DNA of 64,000 nt from Sinotaia quadrata (taxonomy: Eukaryota > Mollusca > Gastropoda > Architaenioglossa > Viviparidae), in the NCBI GenBank assembly GCA_028829895.1, contig CM054180.1, positions 110,696,635 to 110,760,634 of the forward strand, in the 5' to 3' direction. The notes under the pieces were generated by a model. That model worked only from the letters and a program-made list of their open reading frames with translations. It had not been told where the DNA came from and did no database searches. Shown here one piece after another: positions 24,363 to 35,040 of this stretch. Every line of letters starts with the position of its first letter. Within the stretch, counting starts at the first letter, position 1. The position numbers and the translations under genes were made by a program.

Positions 24363-26396
24363 TCAGCTGGAATAACAGGTGTCACGACACGAAAAGTAAC
24401 CAACCTTACGCCTAAACTTAAACATCAAAATCATGGCGGTCATAAACATCCCGGTATTCTGACCTGTGTCAATCACAACTGTAGAAGTGTACGTGGGTAT
24501 GTTAACTGCCCCGACACTTACGTCCCTTTTGTAAGGCGATCTCAAAAATGTAGTACCGCCATCATATACGTCATTAGAGTTTCTCAGAGCCGTCACGAGG
24601 CTCGTACTTGGCGGAAGAAAAATAAAATCAAAACTGTTTGTCAATCTCGCTGCCTCGTCTGCAGCCGCTGTCACTGTCCCAGTGACGTCATCAAAAACTT
24701 TTCCCGTACATCGACCTTTTCTTTTTGAATACCGCGGTTGATCAACTGACCAAAATTTACTCTGAAATGTTTTGGCAAAAACAAATGGGGCCTGAACTTC
24801 TAACTGATCACGACACGAAGCTGCTGATTCAGAGGTAGCAGCATTATGCGAAAAAATCTGCTCTGCATCTAATACGTCATTTGACACCAAAGCTGCCTCG
24901 CGAAACTCACACGACGAGAAAGTTGCAAAAGTGTAGCTATTAGTGGCGGGGTCGTCAAGACAACTGAATCTATCTGGCTTGCTTGTCTGAACAAAAGAAT
25001 GGCTCTGTGTAGTACTTAGCGGTTCAATCAGTGCACTAGACTCATACTCAGAAGGAGATACTGACAACGAAACGAACTCTGAAACTTCGGACTGTACTTC
25101 AAGCGCGATAGGTGTTGTACATATCAAATCAGAAAATACCGGCGGCCCTGCTAGAGAATTTTCCATAGTCGAAGAAGATAGACACTGCTCTTGCCCCGAT
25201 GGGGAAAACAGAACGGACGACTGTCCCGAGAGATCTACAGAAGGCTTAGCTGTCTCACTCAAGTGATCAATTATCACAGAACATGGCGAAAGACTTGGAT
25301 AAGAAACTTCGGCGCTATCATTATCACTTCCACCAGAATCAAAATCAAAATCAAACCCAAACTGGATATCTAACTTGGGCATTTCGTAATCAGGCATCTC
25401 TACTGCTACTGTAGGAATCTTTGTTGGAGAAGGCTTTAAATGTAGCGGACTATTTTCTTCATCAACACACTCACTAATCACATCATCTTGTCCCCCCAGG
25501 AATTTAATCTCGTCACCTAACTCCTGTAAAACACCCAACGCTTCGAGCGGTGCTCTGAGAGAGTCATCTATCATATCCACAGCACTCGGCCGAGTAGCTT
25601 CCCCCGTCGTCACGACAGTAGCTTCCTCCCCATCCGACACCATAACCTGGTCAATTACGGGTTCGCAACTTTTGAAATACTTACAAAAACAATCACCCTC
25701 TGGTTCCTGAACCTCTGGCACAGACATAGCGATCTGGTGGTTAACAATTATTGCTACCCCCAACTCCGCCAAACAGAAATCATCATCTGGCGCACTCCTC
25801 CTAAATCTTGCAGCTTTTTTGAATATCCTTTGTTCATCGGCGGTTAGACAGTCTGTGTCACCCCCTGGAAGACCTATGATCTCTAAGTCTTCAGAAGTCA
25901 AAAGTTCCTGATTCCTTAATTGTTCGTCTTTAGTTTTTGCTTTCAATCCTTCTGTCTTTCTCAGCCTTGCCTCTATTCTTTCTATTACTAGCTCTCCCTC
26001 TCTGTACATCGCCTCTACTACCATAAACTCCCTTAACTCTGCCCCCTTAAGGCCAAACCTCACTCCCTCGGCTAAAACTTCCATTTCAATCTTAATTCTG
26101 TCCTCTTTTCTTTCTTCCTTACACGTATACCACCGATATACTCCTTCCTCTACAAATCGCTCCAGTCCTTCCCCCACTAATCCCTTTTCCTTTCCCAGGT
26201 CTCGAAATTTCTCTCCACATCTTGCTCTCTCTAACGCCCGAATCTCTTCTGCAGTAAGAGATCCTGCGTCCTCTGCCGTCATCCCAAATAACTCGAATTC
26301 TGTCAAGACCTGTCCTTTAACCTTAGCTTCGACTGTCTTCCCAAGTTTCTTTCCTTTTTTCTTATTTTTTCTTCTAGTCTTGCCTAGCCCACCCAT
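24363..26396 (-). CDS. Gag-like protein of the LTR element (677 aa)
   Basis: This is the only long ORF of the element, read from ATG at 26396 to TGA at 24363. The N-terminus is very basic (lysine/arginine-rich, about residues 5-25). Residues about 90-170 are charged and helical, with an LKGAELREF-like phrase reminiscent of the pre-capsid segment of Gag proteins of invertebrate Gypsy-type elements. A long acidic, serine-rich central region follows. I see no CCHC zinc knuckle, no protease D-T/S-G motif in a convincing context and no polymerase motif. Position first after the 5' LTR fits gag; the homology itself is weak, so it could be an unrelated element-carried protein. Confidence 0.5.
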   Translation of the reverse strand: MGGLGKTRRKNKKKGKKLGKTVEAKVKGQVLTEFELFGMTAEDAGSLTAEEIRALERARCGEKFRDLGKEKGLVGEGLERFVEEGVYRWYTCKEERKEDRIKIEMEVLAEGVRFGLKGAELREFMVVEAMYREGELVIERIEARLRKTEGLKAKTKDEQLRNQELLTSEDLEIIGLPGGDTDCLTADEQRIFKKAARFRRSAPDDDFCLAELGVAIIVNHQIAMSVPEVQEPEGDCFCKYFKSCEPVIDQVMVSDGEEATVVTTGEATRPSAVDMIDDSLRAPLEALGVLQELGDEIKFLGGQDDVISECVDEENSPLHLKPSPTKIPTVAVEMPDYEMPKLDIQFGFDFDFDSGGSDNDSAEVSYPSLSPCSVIIDHLSETAKPSVDLSGQSSVLFSPSGQEQCLSSSTMENSLAGPPVFSDLICTTPIALEVQSEVSEFVSLSVSPSEYESSALIEPLSTTQSHSFVQTSKPDRFSCLDDPATNSYTFATFSSCEFREAALVSNDVLDAEQIFSHNAATSESAASCRDQLEVQAPFVFAKTFQSKFWSVDQPRYSKRKGRCTGKVFDDVTGTVTAAADEAARLTNSFDFIFLPPSTSLVTALRNSNDVYDGGTTFLRSPYKRDVSVGAVNIPTYTSTVVIDTGQNTGMFMTAMILMFKFRRKVGYFSCRDTCYSS

Positions 26397-26646
26397 CTTA
26401 ACGTCTCAGTCCTAACGACCACAACAACAACAACACTGTCAAGAAAAAGTCTAAGATTTCTTAACGTTTGTACAGGGAAACTCGTAATACTAAACGTGCA
26501 CAATCAATTTCAAAAATATTTTGCACACAAAAATCCACAATGCAAAAATTCAATACACACAATACCTATCCAATGATGATGATGAAAATGAGGATAGGAA
26601 AGCAGAAAAAAGAAATGATCTCATACACACAATTCTTACCCTAAAT

Positions 26647-26664
26647 CACGTCAGAGGGTCACCA
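26647..26664 (-). other. Candidate tRNA primer-binding site of the LTR element
   Basis: On the minus strand TGGTGACCCTCTGACGTG begins four bases after the 5' LTR. Its complement ends GGGTCACCA, as a mature tRNA would. The 3' portion looks like tRNA-Trp but with two extra bases inward, so the primer identity is tentative. Confidence 0.5.
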
Positions 26665-26668
26665 AAAA

Positions 26669-28690
26669 TGTCGCGGGGGATCGTGGGCGTTGCTGGCCCC
26701 TATCTCCTCCTCGGTGGGTAGGGGGGGTCAGACCCAGTAGCTGCGACTTGCCGGGATCACACCGAACGATCAGATGTTGATGATCGTTCTCACACTCAGA
26801 CACCACGAATAGTCTTGTGGGGGTAGGATTAGCTTTATTCTGAGATGTGGGGTAAAATGTGAAAGCCGGCGTGCGTGTGTGTGAGCAGGCGTGTGAATGT
26901 CGTGTGAGGGACGTACGGAACGAACAAACAAACAACCGCACCAACATACACTTTCAAAACCCGAGAAAAGCTCAACTCTTGAGGAAGAGTTAACAAAGAA
27001 TTTAATTTTTAAAAAAGATTTTAAAATGGAAAAACGGGCTTAACTCTCACACGGTGTTAGTCGTTCATTCGATAACATCCACACACGGCATCCATGGGAC
27101 GGGGAAACATGAGCGATGGAAAATGAAAAAAAAAAATAATTAAAAAAAAATATGATGAATAAACTGCAATAATCAACAACAAACGGTGATGACCGTTTTC
27201 ACTACTCCCGCCAAAATCGAGTGGCGCAAAATTACTACTACAGCACAACCAGCGGTAATGACCGCAGAAAAAATATCTAACCTTATAATTTACTAGTTTA
27301 AAATTAGTGGGTGGAAAACCCAACGTCAAAGAATGTTAATCTTCACTTAAAAACTGCAAACATTATCCATTAAATAAAAGTCAAAGTAAATGTTCATGAA
27401 AAATAATTCAGTGATGAAAACGTTTATATTCTCTCTCTAACCTACCTACCTAGTAATGCACCTCCTAATAAAATTTTTCCTACTTACTAGTATTATACGT
27501 TGAATCGTCGACGCAGGAACACACAGCACAAAAAAAAAACGAAATAGTCACATCTGCCGGCAAACACAAAACGTCACAGTTTCTGTCCTCAGAAAAATAG
27601 CATGCTTGTCGATGAAAACTCGATACACGGAGAGAGCAGGACGTACGTACAAACTTGCGACTTGCAAATACTCGCCCCACGTTGCCTAACGCTGGGGTAC
27701 CCGGTTCTATGGCGAAGAACACGGACGGCTGTCTTCCACGACAGTAACCAAGATCCAAAATCAATCGACGGACACCTGTCTTCTACGACGGTCCAAGATC
27801 CAAAATCAATCAATCAACGGACACCTGTCTTCTGCGACGGTCCAAAATCCAAAATCAATCAACCAACGGAGGGCTGTCTACAGCAGCAGCAGCAGCTCCG
27901 ATACGTGAGTGGCGTCGAATATTCTTCTCTCGGCGCAATCCTGGTCCCTTCAGCTCATTCCCCTGATGGCCAGCTATTGCCCAAGGTTCGGATCCAAACG
28001 TAGAATAATAATTAGGACTAGCTTTATAGGCTGCCACGAAGAATTGAGTGTGACCAAAACACACGTCTAATTCTATATCCTACGAGGAGAATATTCAGTC
28101 CATTTCCTCCCCGGTCATAACGGTGATGGAAAGATTGTCCGGGCTCAGTGTAGGTACGATGGCCTTACACCTCTCTGTAGCCCAGACAGACGCACACTGA
28201 AGAAAAATAGCTCCGTAGGTCCTCTTATACAAAATCATTTCTCATTCTCTCCAAGATCAAACTCCCGCGTGTATCCTTGCTTTACCCACGCTAAAAAGGT
28301 GCATTACTTCTGAGGTGCAATACGTCTAGTAATATAATCCCTAATTAAATTTGTAATAATAATTGATAATAAACAACAAACACATTTTCAAGATATTGTA
28401 ATCACAATTTTTGAACACCTAACTTAAATAATTAATCATTTGTATTTTTTTAAAAATATAGGAAACATGAAATTACAAACTTGCTGACGGTGTACGCCAA
28501 CACAATAAGCAGACGACTTGACAGAAAATGTAAACAAACGCGCTGACTGTGCACGTAATTAAAGACGTCATTTTGCTAGCAGACGACACTTGTTAAAAAC
28601 TAACGTCTGTTGCGTCGCCTGATGGCCAAGTGGAGATAATCGGGGATAAAAATTAATTTTCTGATTACCTCCCCCTGTTTTTCCGTGACA
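26669..28690 (-). repeat. Long terminal repeat, right copy (5' LTR of the element)
   Basis: It matches the left LTR at an offset of 5555 bp. The only differences I noticed are two adjacent bases 11-12 bp from the outer end (CG versus GA). Confidence 0.92.
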
Positions 28691-28776
28691 TATCCGACCC
28701 AGTCAAACTTAAAATGACTAGTTATGCAAGTGGTCGTAAGTCAGTGATCATCATCAGAAGTGACTCAGTTGACATA
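28691..28776. repeat. 86-bp direct repeat flanking the LTR element, right copy
   Basis: Exact copy of 21028-21113, starting on the base after the terminal CA of the right LTR. Confidence 0.95.
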
Positions 28777-28788
28777 CTTGGAAAAAGG
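28691..28788 (+). CDS. Gene B exon 3, right part with duplicated 86 bp
   Basis: 28691-28776 repeats 21028-21113 exactly, then four unique codons (L-G-K-R) reach donor GTATAA at 28789. Left plus unique right sequence totals 153 bp, the same as gene A exon 3. Confidence 0.8.
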
Positions 28789-28874
28789 GTATAATAGCTT
28801 TATTTGAATGATTTTTTTTTTTAAATTAAAAATATGTATTATAAATTTGAAAGATATGCATGCACGCGCGTGCG

Positions 28875-28905
<31 letters not shown>

Positions 28906-30760
28906 TAAATAAAATATATTACATGAAAAAGTATGAATGTTAAACTTGTTAGTAAATCTGAAAAGAATGTGCAATTCTGAGTTAAAACAAAAATATGCAT
29001 ACCATGTCAGAAAATAGTATTTTATATTTATACCTTGTATTTCAAGATTAAGTTTTTTTTTTTTTAAATTTCATTAACGATGATGATTACCAGTTAAGTG
29101 CTACTAAATTAGAACCTTTACCCACCAAAGAGATTCCACACTACATAACGTAATGCATTTTAATGATGCGATAGTATAGCTATTTCCTAAATTCACCAAA
29201 TATATCTTCTGTTTCTATATGCTATCTTTATAACTAAAACAAAACAACAAATAGCAAACTACAATGCAGACTACTAATTTCCAAAAACAGCGTGTCATGA
29301 AGAATGTGCACGAATATTCATGAATTTCTGAAAAATGCAAAATAATTGCAAATAACACAGCCGATTGCCCCAAATCACAAACTGGAGTGTCGTAGTGCCA
29401 CTTAATAATGATAACTTTCCTCTCCGCCTGAATGCATGACACTTCTACGATGTATGAATGGAAAAGTCCAGATGCTTATAATTTATAAATATTCCTGCTT
29501 TACAACATTCAGGAAATGACTGATGAAAAACTTCGAAATAAAGCAACAAAACAACTTGGTCAAGGAATAGGGTGATTAAGATGTGCAGCCTCTAGAACTT
29601 ATCCACTATCATTCTAGCTAACTGCGAATAACCTTAAACTTATAGGTTTTAAACTGATACCACTTTTCCTGAGTAAAATCAAACTTCGGGAAATCAACAT
29701 AGCCAAAATTATGGCAAATAGTGAGAGATATTATAGATCAAAGTGCTTGATACAAGCCAAATTTGAAAAATGTCTGAATTGTAATATGGCACATGTAAAG
29801 AGATGCTGACAGTAAAAGTATAATGGCATTAACTGATTAAGTGACACATTTACCATAAGCATGCTGTTGTATTCAGTTAAAGTCCTCACTAGATTAAAGG
29901 GAGCAAGCAAAAGACAAGGCCTGCATTCATCATTTTGAGGATATCCTTGCGTGTTTTTGCAAATAGGCTATTTTAAATGTTGAAATTAATTAACCCATCC
30001 TTCGGCAATCCAAAGTTTGATCCATATCCAGGATTTATTTACATACATACTTACGTACATTCTTACATTTACTGAGAGAACCTTAATCTATTAATTCGTA
30101 AGTACACTGGCGAGACCTGCTCATAGCGAATGCTTTGCTATATTGCCTTATATTATCTCTGGTGTCCACACACGTTTATAAGTAAAATGTTAAACAAATA
30201 CACTTGAAGCACACGAACATATAGCATCTTTTCTAGAAACACACACACGCATATGTACAAGACATGCATATAATATCCATTACTGAGCAGTGAAACTGAA
30301 AGGATAAAACTTCAACTCTGGAAAATTTTAAGAAAAAGAAAATGAATCTTACCTCAAATTTGATTGCTCCAATCAGGCTCCCTTTAAATACAGTGGACAC
30401 TCTTCAACTCACGTGACATACTACCAACACTCACCCAGCTCTCAATAAATAGGCTCATCTGAACAAGAAAGCACCCAAAGTGAGCTTTAACTAGTCACAT
30501 TACCAAACCAATCTTTCAATCATCTTTCTCTTGTCATCTCTTTCATCTCTCTCTGTCTCTTTTTGTCTCTATTTCTTGCTCCATCTTTGTCTTGTCTCTT
30601 TGTCAGCCTGTCTCTCCAACCCAAACATTTTTCTTCCTTAGAGCACTGATAAGCCAGCAAAGAATGATGAAACTCAAACCATTATCACCAACAAAAAAGA
30701 AAGAGAATGAATAAAAAGAAAGAATATCGATTTTGTTCATGTTTGAGTTAAAAAAAAACT
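28789..30760 (+). other. Gene B intron 3, first part
   Basis: No gene is supported. An (AC)n tract lies at 28873-28902. AT-rich unique-looking sequence follows, then a TCTCTTTG-rich pyrimidine stretch near 30510-30620. Confidence 0.5.
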
Positions 30761-30777
30761 CATTAATCTACTAACAG

Positions 30778-30885
30778 AATGCCAGACACAGATACATTAA
30801 TTTATTTACATCAGGCCAGATACCGTTTGTTAATTTATTTGCATCAGGCCAGATACAGATACATTAATTGACTAACACAAAACCA
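30778..30885. repeat. Short tandem repeat with CAGATAC core
   Basis: About three imperfect 40-bp copies share GCCAGA..CAGATACATTAATT and TTTACATCAG; a related phrase (CCAGCCAGATACATTAAC) recurs at 34803, beyond the nested elements. Confidence 0.65.
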
Positions 30886-33800
30886 AACTGATGGGCAACG
30901 CCACTTAGTTAATGAAATGATTATTAGTATTAATTAAACTTGCATACCTGCCTACCTTCTGCTTTTAGCGGAAGAATCTCCCGCTTTTACCTCGAATCTC
31001 CCGCTCTTCCGCTTTCATTTTCATTTTCAATTTTTTTTTTCACGATCGATTATGACAGGACGAAAAACTTACCGTGCGTTCAATTGAAGCTAACGGCTGC
31101 GTAACTCTAACTGCTTCTCTGTCGTCTGCTATGAGCTCTTCAGCATACGAGTCCTTTTCTAACACTTCCGGAATCTTATTCATCGGCCGTTATTAATTTT
31201 AGTTGACAAAACAGAATTTCGCTCGTGAAATAAACATTTTCTTTAAATATTTTTTATGTTGAGAAGTCAGAGCTTAGCGGGATAAGCAAATTCGGTTCAT
31301 AACGTTTTTACTGCCCGTTCGACCGATAGATGAAGTTCGCTTTTTCAAAATGGCGGCCACGTAGCGATAGTATATGCGTGACAATTACGAAATATTTACT
31401 TTAATAAATAACATTCAACTTACATGTAAGACAGTCTATGCAATTTTCTTCAGAAATTATCCGTCCAAAACGAGCTACTTTGACGAATTATATTGCAATG
31501 CTAGGAAAAAGATTGGCGTTTTCAATAACGGTAGGCCTATGTTTGAAACCGCATTGAGGTTCAAATAATCATTTTTCTAGAATCCGTTGTAATTATTCTT
31601 ATATAATATGTAAGGCTTCAAAATTTATTTTTTAAAAAAAAAGTGACACAAGTTTTAAAACAAAAGATCATCGGCGATAAAGAAATGATCCTGAGTCAAA
31701 TTTGTTTGAAAGTAATTTACGGAATTGTGAACATTTTGATTTAGTCGAATTTTTTATTTTAATCATTTCTGCTAAAAAAAATAATAAAAAATTAGAAATA
31801 TATATAGGCCTATATATATATATATATACATGTATTTGTAAATTAGCCGTTGATATTTTGTAATTACGCACTACACACATTATTATAATAGAATTTTAGA
31901 AGGCATGATAATAAATACACATACATTGAAGACAAAAGAAATGCATAAAACATTAAAAATAATAATATTAATCATATCCAATTCTTAATTAACAAAGCAT
32001 GCTTATTGAAGAATAATGTCTTTTAATAACATTTTAAATGTTTCAGGAAGACTTTCACTGTTTTTTCTCTAGTCTAATGGACATGTAAATTTAGAAAAAT
32101 AAAGGTGTTTTATATATTTAAATCATTTATAAATTAAAATCTGAACCAGATATTCTAAAACTAATAACTGGTATTGCTTTCTCATAACAAAGACAACATA
32201 TATTCCAAATTTTATTAATGTGGATTGATAAATATATTTTTTTTAAAATTTCTTTGCAATATTCTGGTTCTATGTAGTATTAGAAAATAAAAACTAAAAA
32301 AGACTGTACAATGAGGATGTAAAGGATAGTAATATATAGTATTAGTATATTTAATTCTGAGAGAGCTAAATGACTAAGAGCAGTCCAATGTAGTATGGAT
32401 AGGGTATATTTATTTTAAAAAAATAAACCACTTGAACACTTTTAAAGTTCTGTAGTCTTTATTTTACTTTAAATGTGTTTTTCTCAAAATGACTTTTTTC
32501 CTCTGTTGAACTAAATGCTAAGACCCCTTTTGAATAGTTGTAATTATTCCATGTCCCTGAAATTTGGTATACTAGTTTCTCATACATAAAATTAAAAGGT
32601 TGTGCTTGGATGAAAGCCTATATGCTTTAGGTTTAAGTAAATTTTATTTTTTTAAATTCTACATGTTCTCCCAAAATATATATTTTAGATGGGTACAATA
32701 AAAAAAAATCATAACTTTTTTCTTAAAATTTTTCAATAGGCACATGTTCCTTTTTGTGGCTTGTACATTAGATAATAAAAAGTTAAATATATATTTTTTT
32801 AAAAATCCATTTATGAAATATTTAATGAATTTCTGTAAAAGTGAAAATCATGATGCGGTACTTCAATGGCCCATTATTCTGAAATGTGAAGATCCTTCTT
32901 CAAATGAAGTCTAAAGAAATATCTAAATAAAACTGCCTAACACTTGGTGTGCTTGACAAAAATTCATCTAAAATAAACAGTGGAATGGAGACTAGATGAA
33001 ATGTAGACAAATTGTTGTTCTTTGCATTAATCATTACATTATTGGTAAGTTTATTTACAAATATTAACATTATTTTTTTTATTTTGCATTTATTTTATAT
33101 TATTGGTATTTCTATTAAAAAGCCAGACTCCGCATAAAATCTTCTGGTTTCCATTCAAAATCTTCTGGTTTTGGACCAGTGATCTTCTGGTTTCCTAAGG
33201 TGGGGGGTAGGCAGGTCTGAACTTGCATAACTAATTGCAAGTGATGAGAATCTTATTTTATTAATGATCCTCCATTAAATCACCACTCGTCTCTCTCACT
33301 TGGCAGATGTTGGCGCTGTAAACGTTTTCTCAATTCCACAACATAAAATATAAAACATAAAATAACATTTACAGTCAAATAATCTTCTTACTAAAGGAGA
33401 AGACAAATCAACTTTAATCTATATTTAGCAAGCCCCCATCCACCCACTTTCTTCTCCAACAACATTTTCAATATGCGTATGAAGGTCAATAAATTTCTTA
33501 CTTGAACAATCAAATATATTTATGACAATTACAATGAAATATATTATTGACATCAATTTTCCACGATCTCACATTCAGATAATTTTATGTTTACACAGTC
33601 TCTATATGAAAGAAATGTAATTACATTTCAACAGTAGAGTCAATACATATCGAAGATTAATCCTACAAGAAAATAGAAATGGATTTTTTAGAGGTAGGTT
33701 ATTGTAATCTTTTACATGACCTGGATTAAGCATGGCTATGTCTTCTGCTGGCCTTTGTAACAATGTCACAATGTCCATTAACACATATCTCCCACTACAT

Positions 33801-34780
33801 GCATGTAAACCACCGACATGCTGTTATATTCTTGAACGAACTTGAGCGCTCTTCTCACTGTGATGGTTCCTTCAAGCAAAGCATGATTACAATAATTCTG
33901 GTAACTTCAATTTATTAGTATTTTCCTATGTGTCCAGCATATACATCAAGGGTGTATAATGTAGTCCCTTACATTTACACACACCACATCAGGCATTTCC
34001 CGCACCTTCCCCATCCTTCAGGTTTATAGCCCTTGAACATGTGAAGGGCAACTGGAAACTTGAAAGTTGAAACTCAAAACTCAAAAGGTGAAATTCAGAA
34101 GGCCACTTGATCACTGCAAAATATAATTAAGGAGCAAACCTAAGTTTAATGTTCATCACAACATAATTCCATTCTATCTTACATTCCATCTTCAACTTAC
34201 AATTTCCTGCAACGGTATTTATTAGCCTGATACACATGAACAGCTTAATAAATACAGTCTATCAAATCAATGTCAGGTATTAGCACACCTCATGTGTGCA
34301 GCTTAGTTCAAACATTTGTAGAAATAAAAGTTAACTTGCATAGAGCATCTCTACACAAATATAGCATATCAATAGCAGAATTACATGAAATGTTTCTAAT
34401 TCCATTCTCTCTAATCAGTCACTTTAACTCACCACCAAGCTAACGGCTGCCTTTCAAAACTGGACTTTCTTTTTGCATTGTCATATTCAAAGTGATCAGA
34501 GAGTAGTATTTTCAATACCAAGCAAAGTCTTTAATAGCCCATTGGCTGGTCTCGTTCTCATAAATCATAATCATTGGACAATAGAAAACTACTCACTCAC
34601 TTTGCATTATGTCAGCAATCTAGAATATTCTTGCCTTGAGCTGTTTACTTCATCTCAGACACTTTCAAAACTAACACCATAAGGAGTGCCCAAGGTCGGG
34701 TTACTCTTACAATTTACCAGTTTATATAACATTAACAATTTAAATTTTAAAATAGGCAGGGGCAAATTTATTCTGTCACA
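30880..34780 (-). mobile_element. LTR-like repeat interrupted by a nested TIR element
   Basis: The pieces 30880-30942 and 33220-34780 together align with 46857-48010 in gene C intron 1. Shared anchors are TGATGGGCAACGCC-like, TCTCTCACTTGGC, TTCTTACTAAAGGA and CCTGCAAC(G/A)GTAT. The right end TGTCACA mirrors TGTGACA at the start of the gene C copy, suggesting TG...CA termini. It holds no ORF of interest; the exact left end is uncertain. Confidence 0.5.
30943..33219. mobile_element. Non-autonomous DNA-transposon-like element with 14-bp TIRs
   Basis: The left end CATACCTGCCTACC and the reverse complement of the right end (CAGACCTGCCTACC) match at 13 of 14 positions. AACTTG flanks both sides (30937-30942 and 33220-33225). 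Short subterminal repeats are seen at the left (AATCTCCCGCT, twice) and at the right (AATCTTCTGGTTT variants, three times). The 2.28-kb interior is AT-rich without a transposase ORF. The superfamily is not assigned. Confidence 0.6.
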
Positions 34781-34860
34781 CAGATTAATTTACTTACACC
34801 ATGCCAGCCAGATACATTAACACTGTGAAACACTTTTCATGTATTAATTCTGTTTCATAG

Positions 34861-35040
34861 ACATACAATGACTGTGGAAAGCATCTTTCCACAATAAATG
34901 CTGGCACCAGAGTTGGTGTCTTAATAGACGACGATAAATGTTTACACCTGTACATTGATGGATTTGACCAAGGCATTGCAGCTAGAAATGTACAACAGCC
35001 AAACTACGCTTTATTTATTTTACTTGGGAAGCCTTCAGAG
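34861..35040 (+). CDS. Gene B exon 4: NHR part 3, degraded core
   Basis: This 60-codon exon has VGVLID and LHLYIDG-x-DQGIAA but reads FILLG where A has FDVYG. It is followed by GCAAGT, so the donor is GC, not GT. Confidence 0.8.

Larger units (their letters stand above)
21114..28690 (-). mobile_element. Complete, apparently non-autonomous LTR retrotransposon (7577 bp)
   Basis: Two LTRs of equal length (21114-23135 and 26669-28690) bound a 3533-bp interior. On the minus strand the order is 5' LTR, candidate primer-binding site, a 272-bp leader, one 677-codon gag-like ORF, about 1.2 kb without an ORF, a polypurine tract and the 3' LTR. No reverse transcriptase, RNase H, protease or integrase ORF is present, so mobilisation would need enzymes from another element. 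Near-identical LTRs indicate a recent insertion. It lies in gene B exon 3 in antisense orientation. Confidence 0.88.

Noticed and set aside
24333..24728. 131-aa plus-strand ORF
   Set aside because: Antisense shadow of the C-terminal end of the 677-codon element ORF.
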